A DNA stretch of 32,118 nt from assembly GCF_001444505.1 (NCBI RefSeq), contig NZ_LNDJ01000067.1, positions 1-32,118 of the forward strand, in the 5' to 3' direction. The notes below the pieces were generated by a model. The model was given only the letters and a program-made list of their open reading frames with translations, did no database searches and was not told where the DNA came from. This DNA comes from Psychrobacter piscatorii. GTDB taxonomy: Bacteria > Pseudomonadota > Gammaproteobacteria > Pseudomonadales > Moraxellaceae. Numbering within the stretch: position 1 is the stretch's first letter; each line of letters starts with the position of its first letter. Of this stretch, positions 8,981-17,597 are shown piece by piece. The translations under genes were made by a program, and so were the position numbers.

Positions 8981-9664
8981 ATGAATAATGACAATAATCA
9001 TGCTAATAGCAATCGTGAAAATAACGTAGAAGCTCCAGTTGGCAAGGGCTCTGGTTTGAATAACATGGATGCGCTAAGTCACTATCTTAAGTCTACAGCT
9101 GGGGCACGTGAAGGGCGCGCAATACCGCCACTCGAAAAATGGCATCCTGAAGATATCGCTGATATGGACTTAATTATCAAAGCAAATGGGGAGTGGTGGC
9201 ATGAGGGTGGAAAAATGACCCGTGAGTCACTTGTCAGTTTATTTGCGACTATTTTGTGGAAAGAAGAGAACGACGGTGTAAACGAATATTTTTTGAAAAC
9301 TCCTGTGCAAAAAATTCGTATTCAAGTAGAAGATGTGCCATTGCTGATCAATGATGTCGGTATCGTAAAAGAAAATGAGGTGAGCTGGTTGGAGTTTGTG
9401 ACCACCACCGGTGACGTGGTGCGCTTGGACGATGAGCATCCCATTAGCTTACAAGCATATCAGCCTGGTAATGCCGCAGACCGTATAGATGAGTCGCAAG
9501 TACGCCCTTATATGCCAGTAAGAAATGGTCTGAACGCGCTGATTGGACGAAATACCTTTTATCATTTGACGGAGATTGGTGAACTAACAGAGCATGATGG
9601 TAAGACGATGTTGACCTTACAAAGTGGTGGGAAGTCTTACTCTATGACTATGCCAGACCATTAA
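8981..9664 (+). CDS. DUF1285 domain-containing protein
   Basis: A 227-residue soluble protein matching the DUF1285 family, of unknown biochemical role. Recognisable family segments are PPLEKWHPEDIADMDLIIKA (about 49-68), WWHEGGKMTRESLVSLFATIL and YFLKTPVQKIRIQVEDVPLL. The first ~45 residues are an Asn-rich, low-complexity extension before the domain. The ATG has AAGGA at 8 bases. It is followed by murI on the same strand after 161 bases containing a hairpin. Confidence 0.88.
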   Translation: MNNDNNHANSNRENNVEAPVGKGSGLNNMDALSHYLKSTAGAREGRAIPPLEKWHPEDIADMDLIIKANGEWWHEGGKMTRESLVSLFATILWKEENDGVNEYFLKTPVQKIRIQVEDVPLLINDVGIVKENEVSWLEFVTTTGDVVRLDDEHPISLQAYQPGNAADRIDESQVRPYMPVRNGLNALIGRNTFYHLTEIGELTEHDGKTMLTLQSGGKSYSMTMPDH

Positions 9665-9751
9665 ACGTTAATACATCAACAGCAGCATTTATAGATTATG
9701 ACAATAAAATCCATTTCATCAGTGGAGATGTCATAATACAAGAAACGCAGA

Positions 9752-9780
9752 TATCTCTGATTGAGTAGAAATCAGAGATA
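9752..9780. repeat. Perfect hairpin between the DUF1285 gene and murI
   Basis: TATCTCTGATT (9752-9762) and AATCAGAGATA (9770-9780) form an 11-bp perfect stem with a 7-base loop. Neither side carries a T run, so it is not a standard terminator. It could be an RNA-stabilising structure, an attenuating hairpin before murI, or an operator. Confidence 0.55.
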
Positions 9781-9825
9781 ATATAGAGATGATGATATGT
9801 ATCTAAAAGTGGCGGTGAAGTAACG

Positions 9826-10830
9826 ATGGCGAGTGCTGCAAATCAGATGACAACAAGTCAAGCAAATATAGAACACACAAATATTTTGGATAGTCATGTG
9901 CTGTCAAAGACTTCTATTAACAATGCTGGCATGAATGCAATGGTTATCGATGCAGCCAGCATTGATGATGCCCAACGTGCTCCGATAGGACTATTCGATT
10001 CGGGGATTGGCGGCTTATCGGTTTATTTGCATTTGGCCCAGCAACTACCTAATGAGCGTTATATATATTACGCTGATACCTTAAATGTCCCTTATGGCAA
10101 CCGCGAGAGCGATGATATCGAGTCGCTCACGCTAAAAGCCGTTGAATGGCTGCATAAGCAAGGCTGTAAGCTGATTGTGATCGCTTGTAATAGCGCATCA
10201 GCTTATGCCCTAGATACAGCGAGACGCTCTTATCCGAATATGCCTATTGTAGGTCTAGTACCAGCGTTAAAGCCTGCGATATTGGCAAGCAACAGCGGTC
10301 ATGTCGCGGTATTGGCCACGAAGGCGACGCTCAATGGCCGGCTGCTTAATGACGTTATTACCAATTTTGCCAATCCAAATGGTACGGTGGTGACAAAATA
10401 TTTTGATCCACAGCTGGTACCTTGGGTTGAGGCTGGCATGCCATTACAAGATGAGACCGCGCAGCGCTTGCGCCAACAAATACAAGTATTTGCAAATGAA
10501 GGAATTGATCATCTCGTGCTAGGCTGTACACATTATCCATTTTTTAAATCTTTTTTATTAGACGAAATTGCGCAGCAGCAGTTGGCCATACAGGTGGTTG
10601 ACTCTGGGCAAGCCATCGCTGAACGAGTCAAGCAACTTTTGAGCGAAAGTAAACTCGCCACGGCTTTTTTGGACAAGACAAGTATTCGTAATCTGAATAC
10701 AATCGATAGGACAAATGTCGATATTAGACAGCCATTAACTTTCCATGCGACTAAATATAGTGATAGACTAAGCGCTTTGATTGAACGCTTACTTGGTCAA
10801 GAGACTATACTGCAATACTATTCTGAGTAA
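9826..10830 (+). CDS. murI: Glutamate racemase
   Basis: Interconverts L- and D-glutamate to supply D-Glu for peptidoglycan. GLFDSGIGGLSV (55-66), ADTLNVPYG (83-91), the catalytic-cysteine motif ACNSAS with Cys121, and GCTHYPF with Cys234 are all present, so both acid/base cysteines are intact. At 334 residues it is about 50 longer than usual because of an Asn/Ser/Thr-rich N-terminus before the first conserved strand. The first ATG has only a weak GGTGAAG-like site. Met36 or Met39 (9931 or 9940) would give a typical-length enzyme, so the true start is uncertain. The following DUF4062-like gene is on the same strand. Confidence 0.94.
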   Translation: MASAANQMTTSQANIEHTNILDSHVLSKTSINNAGMNAMVIDAASIDDAQRAPIGLFDSGIGGLSVYLHLAQQLPNERYIYYADTLNVPYGNRESDDIESLTLKAVEWLHKQGCKLIVIACNSASAYALDTARRSYPNMPIVGLVPALKPAILASNSGHVAVLATKATLNGRLLNDVITNFANPNGTVVTKYFDPQLVPWVEAGMPLQDETAQRLRQQIQVFANEGIDHLVLGCTHYPFFKSFLLDEIAQQQLAIQVVDSGQAIAERVKQLLSESKLATAFLDKTSIRNLNTIDRTNVDIRQPLTFHATKYSDRLSALIERLLGQETILQYYSE

Positions 10831-10995
10831 TGGTTAGCAAAGATATTTATGCAAAAACCTTTATTGCAGCATGGATGTGGTTAAAATACGTCGAATGTAT
10901 TTTCGCAAGACTGTGCGAGTTGATACAAAACAAGATATTTTTGCTCTATTTCGTTTTATTCCCTTTTATGCCGCAACCTAAGCTCAGAGGTAATC

Positions 10996-12033
10996 GTGCC
11001 ACATCGCCGCTATCATATTCATGTTATATGTGCTGACAACGATCAATTATTGGTGTTGGACAGCGTAGCGATATTTTTTCAAGTACGGGCGTTTTTGACT
11101 TATGACGTGTCTAGTAAGTTGCCAAAAGCTTCGCTATATGGTCGACAATGTATTGATTCTTGTGATTATGCATTGATGATCATTGGAGACAGTTACGGAG
11201 CCGTACAAAAGACAGGCGTGAGCCAAATGCATTTGAGTTACCTGAATGCCAAAGCTAAAGCCAAGCCCCTACTGATTTTCATCAAAAATCACTACCAAGA
11301 GACGGGTGTCAGTCGCCAATTACAAGAACTGATTAAACTCGTCTCTAGGCAAGACAATCAGATTTATTACTATGATACAGAGGACGATATCGAAGCGTTA
11401 CTCGTACAAGCCTACTACAGCGCAGTAGCCAGTCATAAAGTGAGAGGTGGCTGGGTGAGAGCGACTGAGGAGATGATTAAATTTAGTCGACAAACGGTCG
11501 CCGAAAGACTTGCTGATCTCTTATCTAAGAATAAAAATACCAACACCAATACTAATACTAATACTAATACTAATACCAAGAAAGAACATTCTGTTGATGA
11601 GGGTTTTGCGGCTGACAATGTTAGCAAACCAATTGTATTGACACAAACGTTTGATGTGCAATATAGTGCTCAAGCTTATGAAGGTGGTAACTTGAAGGAT
11701 GTTACCAGAGAAGTAATATTATCTTGGCAAGAAGTATTAATCACCTTAATGAAAATACCGTCTACATTTTCGAGCTACGGGCTACAAAATGCCATTAATC
11801 GTCTGATCTCCCCAAAAGCTGAGATAGATATCAAAAACGATATGCCAAACGTTCACGCTGTCTCACGCTGCCAAATCTCTCAAGATGATCTCAATAAACT
11901 ACAACGTCAGCTAGTAAGCGCCAACTGGATACAATTGACGACCTACGGTACACGTTTGTCACAAGAGCTTTGGAAGCTTACTTTTCATGCCAGAAGCCTA
12001 CTAGAAGCTGAAAACGCTCAAACAGATGAATGA
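10996..12033 (+). CDS. DUF4062-like protein with an Asn-Thr repeat linker
   Basis: A 345-residue protein starting at GTG with AGAGG 5 bases upstream; no in-frame ATG lies between this GTG and the upstream stop at 10921. Residues 1-130 resemble DUF4062, a TIR-like flavodoxin fold. The match is strongest around CIDSCDYALMIIGDSYGAV, followed by KAKPLLIFIK. Many DUF4062 proteins are sensor parts of signalling or defence NTPases, but no NTPase domain is fused here. A linker at about 181-194 is (Asn-Thr)7, encoded by a hexanucleotide repeat. The C-terminal ~125 residues form a separate conserved-looking domain I do not recognise. It follows murI on the same strand. Function unknown. Confidence 0.65.
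   Translation: MPHRRYHIHVICADNDQLLVLDSVAIFFQVRAFLTYDVSSKLPKASLYGRQCIDSCDYALMIIGDSYGAVQKTGVSQMHLSYLNAKAKAKPLLIFIKNHYQETGVSRQLQELIKLVSRQDNQIYYYDTEDDIEALLVQAYYSAVASHKVRGGWVRATEEMIKFSRQTVAERLADLLSKNKNTNTNTNTNTNTNTKKEHSVDEGFAADNVSKPIVLTQTFDVQYSAQAYEGGNLKDVTREVILSWQEVLITLMKIPSTFSSYGLQNAINRLISPKAEIDIKNDMPNVHAVSRCQISQDDLNKLQRQLVSANWIQLTTYGTRLSQELWKLTFHARSLLEAENAQTDE
11536..11577 (+). repeat. Hexanucleotide tandem repeat, seven units, in frame
   Basis: Seven tandem 6-base units AAYACY: AATACC, AACACC, four AATACT, then AATACC. They encode (Asn-Thr)7 in the linker of the DUF4062-like protein. Because the unit is a multiple of three, slippage would lengthen or shorten the linker without shifting the frame. 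The four identical central units suggest recent expansion. Confidence 0.9.
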
Positions 12034-12270
12034 CATTAGGTTTTGGCATACGTTCACCTTTTAGCTTTTCATAAAATATGGGCAAAAATACATCTTATGC
12101 TCCTGACTACGTTTTGTAATACAAAGCATACGCGTCAATGGTTGTGAATCGACTCAAGACTCGTGATAATAAGAACCATCAAATACTAATCTTATTTATA
12201 TTAAAACTGGTATTAAAATTAAAAATGCATAAAACGTATTACACTATTGACCGATTAAGGAGAGCACACA

Positions 12271-12570
12271 ATGAGTAACGCTAAAAATGACGAGTTATTA
12301 AGAGAGCTTGATGGTCTAGAGAAAAACATGCATGACGCTGATCAATTTCATACACTAGAAGAACAAGTGGCAGATATGAAACGTCGCGGTATCGACCCTA
12401 GCCAAGCCTACAAAGATTTGGATAGAAAAGCAGAAGATGAAGACTGGGGTGATGCGACTTGGAAAGAAAATGGCAAGTGGGAGCCAAAAACGGCTGCTGA
12501 TCTAGATGATAACGCTCGTGAAAACTGGGACGGTGACAACGGTAAGCCAAACCCGCCACCCATTGTCTAA
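12271..12570 (+). CDS. Small acidic hypothetical protein
   Basis: A 99-residue, strongly charged soluble protein with no recognised family. The first half is probably helical (ELLRELDGLEKNM, EEQVADMKRRGIDPSQAYKDL). The second half is Trp-, Asp- and Asn-rich (EDWGDATWKENGKWEPK, ENWDGDNGKPNPPP). There is no signal peptide or membrane segment. A strong AAGGAG 9 bases before the ATG and a terminator just after the stop argue that it is a real, independently transcribed gene. Confidence 0.78.
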   Translation: MSNAKNDELLRELDGLEKNMHDADQFHTLEEQVADMKRRGIDPSQAYKDLDRKAEDEDWGDATWKENGKWEPKTAADLDDNARENWDGDNGKPNPPPIV

Positions 12571-12625
12571 ATCTTTTTTTAAATATCGATGTGATAGGTG
12601 AAGGTCTTCACTAGGCATCAAACAT

Positions 12626-12659
12626 AAAAAAGCCACGCTAATTATAGCGTGGCTTTTTT
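12626..12659. terminator. Bidirectional Rho-independent terminator
   Basis: A 15-bp perfect stem pairs 12626-12640 with 12645-12659 around the loop ATTA, with GC-rich AGCCACGC in the core and A/T tracts at both ends. It serves the small acidic gene (+) and the converging lytic transglycosylase gene (-). Confidence 0.92.
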
Positions 12660-12691
12660 AATGATTTACGGTAGCACTATTCGTTACATTA

Positions 12692-14152
12692 TTATGACCC
12701 TTCGTCAATGCGAACTAGCTTGATCGTACCATCGGCACTAGCAACACGGCGATAGCGCGTATTAGTAGAAGTTGAAGGACTTATCGATGGTTGAGAAGAA
12801 TAGCTATTAGGCGTAGTGGTCTGCTGCTCAATTAGCTGCCCCATACGATCGGCAGGCGCAGGGTTCAAAGGTCGGCTATTCGCTGGCTGAACGTACTGCC
12901 CTGGACTTGGTGCTGCATTACCAACGATAGCACGATAGAACTTTTGGCCTGCGCGTCCATCTGCTGGGAAAATGCCACGACTGGTCTGATATTGCTGGAT
13001 AGCCGTGCGCGTGTTGTCCCCAATGATGCCATCAACACTACCAATATCATAGCCTGCATTTAACAAGGCTTGCTGAATATCTTTTGCTTGTTGACGACTG
13101 ATACCAGGATCATCTGTTGGCCACGCGGTGATAAAGTCTGTTTTGCTACTGTCTTCGCGAGTAATCAAATCTGATAAATGGGCGATAGCCAAGGCATAGT
13201 TTTCTGAAGCATTATACGAGTAGAACGTATCAAAGTTTTTACCAACCAAAAACGCAGGACCATCGACACCAGCTGGTAGCAATAAACCCGCACGACTCAA
13301 GTCATAAGGCAGCGGACTACCGTTAGCCAGCGTCAGACCTTGATTGCGCCAATGGCTGATAGATTTTTTGTCTTTACGGTTAGAAGCCGCCCAAAATCCA
13401 TCAGGTAGTTTGACTTCATAACCCCAAGGCTCACCCGTGCGATAACCACGTTTGTCTAAAAAATTTGCAGTAGAGGCAAGTGCATCGGGCACACTATTTA
13501 CGAGGTCACGACGACCATCGCCGTCACCGTCTACTGCTAGCTCTAAAAAGGTACTTGGCATAAACTGCGTTTGCCCAAACGCACCTGCCCACGATCCCGT
13601 CATGTCATTAGGTGCGATATCGCCATTTTGCACAATTTTTAGCGCATTGGCGTACTCACCTTGGAAATAGCTTTGACGACGATCAAAACAAGACAACGTC
13701 GCTAACGATTCAAACAATGGCTTTTTGCCCAGCGTCTGACCAAAGTTAGACTCTACGCCCCACACGCCAAGCACATGCTCCGCTTTTACGCCATAGCGCG
13801 ATTCGATTTGGTGCAGCGTGTCACGCCACTGGCGCTTGGCACGGATACCATCTTCGACACGCTCTTTGTCTACTAGCGCGGATAGATAATCCCAGACATC
13901 TTTTTGAAACTCTGGCTGATAGTTGAGTGACTGAATGACACTAGGATCAGGCTGGCTTGGACGATAGTTGTTAAAGGTATAGCTATTGACACCGCGAAAC
14001 TTGCTCGAATTTTTTAGGCCATCCAAGCATTGCTGAAATTCACTATTGGACAGATCTGGAGCGGGGGGCTGAGCTGCTTGGGCAGTGCTCGCAAGGCTAA
14101 TGCCAACTGCAACACTAAGCAATGACAAGGTAGAAAAAGGAGTCAAACGCAT
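12692..14152 (-). CDS. Lytic murein transglycosylase, MltB family, with a peptidoglycan-binding domain
   Basis: A 486-residue secreted enzyme that cleaves the MurNAc-GlcNAc bond with 1,6-anhydro product formation. It starts with a classical signal peptide (about 1-26, ending AQA) with no lipobox, so it is periplasmic and soluble, unlike E. coli MltB. The SLT_2 catalytic domain has WGVESNFGQT with catalytic Glu134 and GAFGQTQFMPSTF (190-202). A DGDGDGRRD calcium-loop-like stretch follows (about 208-216), reminiscent of the EF-hand of Slt35. A PG_binding_1 domain (VDGIIGDNTRTAIQQYQ) precedes a Ser/Thr/Pro-rich tail. A GGAT lies ahead of the ATG. Confidence 0.94.
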   Translation of the reverse strand: MRLTPFSTLSLLSVAVGISLASTAQAAQPPAPDLSNSEFQQCLDGLKNSSKFRGVNSYTFNNYRPSQPDPSVIQSLNYQPEFQKDVWDYLSALVDKERVEDGIRAKRQWRDTLHQIESRYGVKAEHVLGVWGVESNFGQTLGKKPLFESLATLSCFDRRQSYFQGEYANALKIVQNGDIAPNDMTGSWAGAFGQTQFMPSTFLELAVDGDGDGRRDLVNSVPDALASTANFLDKRGYRTGEPWGYEVKLPDGFWAASNRKDKKSISHWRNQGLTLANGSPLPYDLSRAGLLLPAGVDGPAFLVGKNFDTFYSYNASENYALAIAHLSDLITREDSSKTDFITAWPTDDPGISRQQAKDIQQALLNAGYDIGSVDGIIGDNTRTAIQQYQTSRGIFPADGRAGQKFYRAIVGNAAPSPGQYVQPANSRPLNPAPADRMGQLIEQQTTTPNSYSSQPSISPSTSTNTRYRRVASADGTIKLVRIDEGS

Positions 14153-14390
14153 GAAAATATCCTATAAACATCAAAGTGATTATTGAGAGAAAAAAGCAAA
14201 AGGTAAAAAACGATATTAACGTAGAGTAACCAATCTAAACAGTAAAGAAAAGCTGTCGAAGTACTAAGATTATGAATGGTTACGATAAATTGACGATGGC
14301 GTGAGGTTGGGAGAGTATTTTGTTGAGCTAAAAGTTCAAAGTGTCAGACAGCATTTAAATTTCAGAGATTTTTTAGCAAATAGAACCTAT

Positions 14391-15109
14391 CTACTTAGCT
14401 AGCAAATTATCCAACTCTTTAATAAAGCCATGAATCCGCGCCGCATTTTTACCCAAATCGCTACCACCAATCCGCGACTTACTACGTATATCGACTAAAC
14501 GTTCATTCTCGCTATCCGTGACAAGTACGATGATATCGTCTTTAAAACCGAAACAAGCAGTGGTGTCCGTCGCTTCTATAATGCCTTTATCTGCATCAAT
14601 ATTGACCAGCTTTCAGCCCAAGTTCTCAATGGCTTGTGTGCTTGCCGCAACCAATTCAGGTTGCGTTTGGTCATAGCGTAATGTCTGTAATTCAGGATAA
14701 CCGATACGCTGTTGCTCTGCGGTCTCGATACCATCGTAAGCGACTGGATTGGGTGCATCAGCGCGTAGTGGGGCAATGGCGACAAATGCAGGTGGGTTCA
14801 CCAAGTCGGTCGAGATATCATGGATGGGCGGTACGTTTTTGGCGGTATTCATCATGCTGAGTGGTATGGCAATGGCAGTGATAGCAAGCACTGCTGAGAT
14901 TAACGCACTACCAATGCTCGCCGTGTTTCGTTTAAACAATAGCTGTATGGTTAATAGTATTAATGCCGCAATACCAGTAAATAAAATACCCCAAATTTAA
15001 ACCCTGTAAACGCATTCGCTAACTCAATCAAGCCAAACTTATAAAGTGGCCCTGCAAGCGCGACCAGTAAGACAGCAATCAGACTTATCAGACCAACGAA
15101 TATTTTCAT
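14391..15109 (-). pseudogene. DUF1499 domain protein, broken by a frameshift and an in-frame stop
   Basis: Reading the minus strand from the ATG at 15109 gives a hydrophobic N-terminus (MKIFVGLISLIAVLLVALAG), which runs into a stop at 14960-14962. Shifting by one base near 14986-15000 restores the frame: ILFTGIAALILLTIQLLFKR, then the open frame from 14939. That frame ends at TGA (14613-14615), but continues past it as a clear DUF1499 C-terminus: KLVNIDADKGIIEATDT, FGFKDDIIVLVTDS and RIGGSDLGKNAARIHGFI, to TAG at 14391. The stop replaces a position that is usually Trp in the family. The 719-base length needs exactly one more base to be in frame (239 residues). Two independent lesions argue for true decay over a single sequencing error. 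Confidence 0.85.
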
Positions 15110-15169
15110 TGCGCTTCTTCATTGTGATTGAGTACTAACTCATTGCTGCGCAAACCAATTCTTTATTGC

Positions 15170-15835
15170 TTATTTCAATAGCCAAACCTGCTCTGTCACT
15201 TTTAGGTCAGGCATGGAGCCAATAGAGCTAGGCTCACTTGCTAGCTTACAGATCTGATAGTGGCTGCCATAATACTGCTGTAGTTGTTGACTGTTGATAG
15301 AGAACGGCGGCCCATCTTTTTTACTTTGATCGTAATTAAGCGTTATTAGCAATTGTGGCGCATTGTCGCTAACTTTACGTATCTGTTCGCTATAGTCGGG
15401 ACGCATATCAGCTGGCAGAGCAATCAAAGCTGCTTTATCATATATCGCATCGATAGTACCTAGATCTGTAGAGGTCAAGGCAAAGATATCAGCGGCCCAG
15501 AGTGTAATAGTTCGCTGCTCATCACCATCTACCAGCTGACCTTGGTAGCATTTAATATCTGGATTTTCTACATGCTGAGAGACAATAGGTTGGATATTTT
15601 GTTCAGCAAAGAATTCTTGTACGGCTGTCTCAACCAACTCAACGCCCACCACATCATACCCTTGTGCTGCGAGCCAAACCATATCGATAGATTTGCCGCA
15701 AAGAGGAACAAAGATACGGCTACCGACTGCTAAATCTAAGTGATCAATATACTCAGTTAATAATGGATTAACAGCTGACTGATTAAATCCGATACGCTTT
15801 TCTTGCCAGCGTTTGTGCCAAAATTCAGGAGTCAT
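15170..15835 (-). CDS. tpm: Thiopurine S-methyltransferase
   Basis: A 221-residue SAM-dependent methyltransferase of the TPMT family. Bacterial members methylate thiols and selenium or tellurium oxyanions, giving volatile or less toxic products. The opening FWHKRWQEKRIGFNQ (about 5-19), the SAM-binding block IFVPLCGKSIDMVWLA (41-56) with VVGVELV, and YDKAALIALPADMRPDY are diagnostic. The length matches the E. coli and Pseudomonas enzymes. A weak AGGCG precedes the ATG. It lies between the broken DUF1499 gene and msrA, separated from msrA by a terminator, so it has its own promoter. Confidence 0.94.
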   Translation of the reverse strand: MTPEFWHKRWQEKRIGFNQSAVNPLLTEYIDHLDLAVGSRIFVPLCGKSIDMVWLAAQGYDVVGVELVETAVQEFFAEQNIQPIVSQHVENPDIKCYQGQLVDGDEQRTITLWAADIFALTSTDLGTIDAIYDKAALIALPADMRPDYSEQIRKVSDNAPQLLITLNYDQSKKDGPPFSINSQQLQQYYGSHYQICKLASEPSSIGSMPDLKVTEQVWLLK

Positions 15836-15917
15836 AATTTACGCCTACTTAGTTTACGTTTATAAATATTTGCTAGTATCACTATCATACTGCCTTATTT
15901 GGAAATGTTTAATTCAA

Positions 15918-15953
15918 TAAAAAGCCAAACACCTATCATATAAGTGTTTGGCT
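15918..15953 (-). terminator. Rho-independent terminator of msrA
   Basis: AGCCAAACAC (15923-15932) pairs with GTGTTTGGCT (15944-15953). On the minus strand the stem is followed by TTTTTATT. It lies 60 bases after the msrA stop and upstream of tpm. Confidence 0.8.
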
Positions 15954-16012
15954 AATATCGAGTATCATGCTAATGATCTTTTGAATGAATAATATACTAT
16001 TCACACTAGCGT

Positions 16013-16534
16013 TTAGCTTACCATATATTGACTAAATTCTTTACGCAGTTTGGCAAGCTTGGGCGGTATGGCAAAGTTGCAATAAGCCTGTCCTGGGTTT
16101 CTGTTAAAGAAGTCTTGATGCGCCTCTTCTGCTTGGTAAAACTCAACGGCAGGATGTACTTCTGTGACGACATTGATGCCCATGTCACGCAGTTTATTGA
16201 TCGTGCGGTCGACCGTTGGTTTCTGATCTTCCTCGGTATAAAAGACCACGCTGCGATACTGGCTGCCAACGTCATTGCCCTGACGATCCATCGTGGTGGG
16301 ATCATGCGTGGCAAAGAAGACATCGAGGATGACTTCTAGTGGAACAGTCGTCTCATCAAATTCGACTTTGATGACTTCGACGTGTCCAGTGTCACCACCA
16401 CATACGGCTTCATAGTTGGCTGATACCGCGTCGCCGCCCATATAGCCTGAAACGACAGACTGCACGCCTTTTACGGATAAAAAGACGGATTCGGTGCACC
16501 AAAAGCAGCCACCGCCTAATACGATTGTTTGCAT
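16013..16534 (-). CDS. msrA: Peptide-methionine (S)-S-oxide reductase
   Basis: Reduces methionine-S-sulfoxide in proteins or free form, using thioredoxin for recycling. The 173-residue sequence starts almost directly with the catalytic GGGCFWCTE (7-15), where Cys10 is the nucleophile. GGDTGHVEVIKVEFD, DPTTMDRQGNDVGSQYRS and HPAVEFYQAEEAHQDF follow, all in family order. It is the short cytoplasmic form with no signal peptide and no MsrB fusion. AGGAAA precedes the ATG. Single-gene transcript ending at the hairpin at 15918-15953. Confidence 0.96.
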   Translation of the reverse strand: MQTIVLGGGCFWCTESVFLSVKGVQSVVSGYMGGDAVSANYEAVCGGDTGHVEVIKVEFDETTVPLEVILDVFFATHDPTTMDRQGNDVGSQYRSVVFYTEEDQKPTVDRTINKLRDMGINVVTEVHPAVEFYQAEEAHQDFFNRNPGQAYCNFAIPPKLAKLRKEFSQYMVS

Positions 16535-16649
16535 AATTTTTTCCTATTTTTATAAATATAAAATCATCGTTGTTTGCCTAGGTGTTATCTATCAAACAAT
16601 GTCGTTTAGCTTAGCAGGGCATCTGGTGGCGATAAGTAACAAACAGTAA

Positions 16650-16658
16650 TGTTATAAT
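16650..16658 (+). promoter_or_regulatory. Extended -10 promoter of cmoA
   Basis: TGTTATAAT is a perfect extended -10 element (TGN plus TATAAT at 16653-16658), with no clear -35. It places the transcript start near 16665, which rules out the upstream ATG at 16657 and supports translation of cmoA from 16759. Confidence 0.6.
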
Positions 16659-16758
16659 GGGCTTTTGCTACGTTGATTTGCTATCGATAAATAGCGCGAG
16701 CAAAACTACCAAGTACTTTCTTATTTACGTTCTATTATCACAGAATACGAGTCGCCCC

Positions 16759-17547
16759 ATGAGCCAATCCCAGCCTGCCATTATCAAACATGACACCCTT
16801 TTTGATAAACCGTTTACCACGCCACTCGATAAAGCGGCGCGTTTTTCTTTTGATGAGCAAGTGGTGGCTTGTTTCCCCGATATGATTCGCCGTAGCGTAC
16901 CCGGTTATGGTCAGGTATTGGCCATGCTGCCCATATTTGCCCGTCGTCACTGCAAGTATCGTCAGCAAAGTGATAATGGTCAACGCGTTAGCCGTGTTTA
17001 TGACTTGGGCTGCTCGCTTGGTGCCGCCAGTATGACGCTGGCTGGTGAGTTTGATCCGCAAGATTTGCAGATCAAAGCGATTGATATCTCCCCTGCGATG
17101 ACGACCGAAGCCACGACGTTATTGAGTGATAATTATCCTGAGCACGATATCGAAGTCATTACTGCAGACATTCGCGACGTTGAGCTTGAGCCATGCGACA
17201 TGGTGATTTTAAACCTAACGCTACAGTTTTTACCAGCAGCCGATAGAGTCGCAGTATTAGAAAAAATTTATGCGGCCTTGAGCGAAGGCGGCATACTGGT
17301 ATTAACCGAAAAAACTCATGCCTTTGATGAGCAGTATGATGCGTGGTTGGTTGAGCGTTATTATGATTTTAAACGTGCCAATGGCTATACCGAAATGGAA
17401 ATCAGTGGCAAACGTAATGCATTAGAAAACGTGCTGATTACGGATACGTTAGATGAGCATCATGCACGGTTAGATCAGGTTGGCTTTAAACGTCATCTGA
17501 CGTGGTTTCAGTTTTTAAATTTTGTCTCTATTGTGGCGTTTAAATAA
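16759..17547 (+). CDS. cmoA: Carboxy-S-adenosyl-L-methionine synthase
   Basis: Makes carboxy-SAM from SAM and prephenate. CmoB then uses it to convert 5-hydroxyuridine to 5-oxyacetyl-uridine at tRNA wobble position 34. Read from the ATG at 16759 the protein has 262 residues, close to the 247 of E. coli. Family segments are DTLFDKP and [20 protein letters not shown], then the SAM motif [15 protein letters not shown] and the [11 protein letters not shown] block. A longer frame reaches back to an ATG at 16657. However, that ATG overlaps the extended -10 element and would add 34 non-conserved residues. cmoB follows after 50 bases, forming the usual operon. Confidence 0.95.
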   Translation: MSQSQPAIIKHDTLFDKPFTTPLDKAARFSFDEQVVACFPDMIRRSVPGYGQVLAMLPIFARRHCKYRQQSDNGQRVSRVYDLGCSLGAASMTLAGEFDPQDLQIKAIDISPAMTTEATTLLSDNYPEHDIEVITADIRDVELEPCDMVILNLTLQFLPAADRVAVLEKIYAALSEGGILVLTEKTHAFDEQYDAWLVERYYDFKRANGYTEMEISGKRNALENVLITDTLDEHHARLDQVGFKRHLTWFQFLNFVSIVAFK

Positions 17548-17597
17548 TCCTTACTTTTAACACAGTTATTTCTTAATCATTACGGTAATCTGCTTCT

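Noticed and set aside
10830..11036. 68-residue open frame overlapping the murI stop by one base
   Set aside because: It overlaps the better supported GTG start and ribosome site of the DUF4062-like gene, has no ribosome site of its own beyond the murI end, and shows no family resemblance.
16657..16758. Upstream ATG extending cmoA by 34 residues
   Set aside because: The ATG lies on an extended -10 promoter element and the extra residues are not part of the CmoA family.
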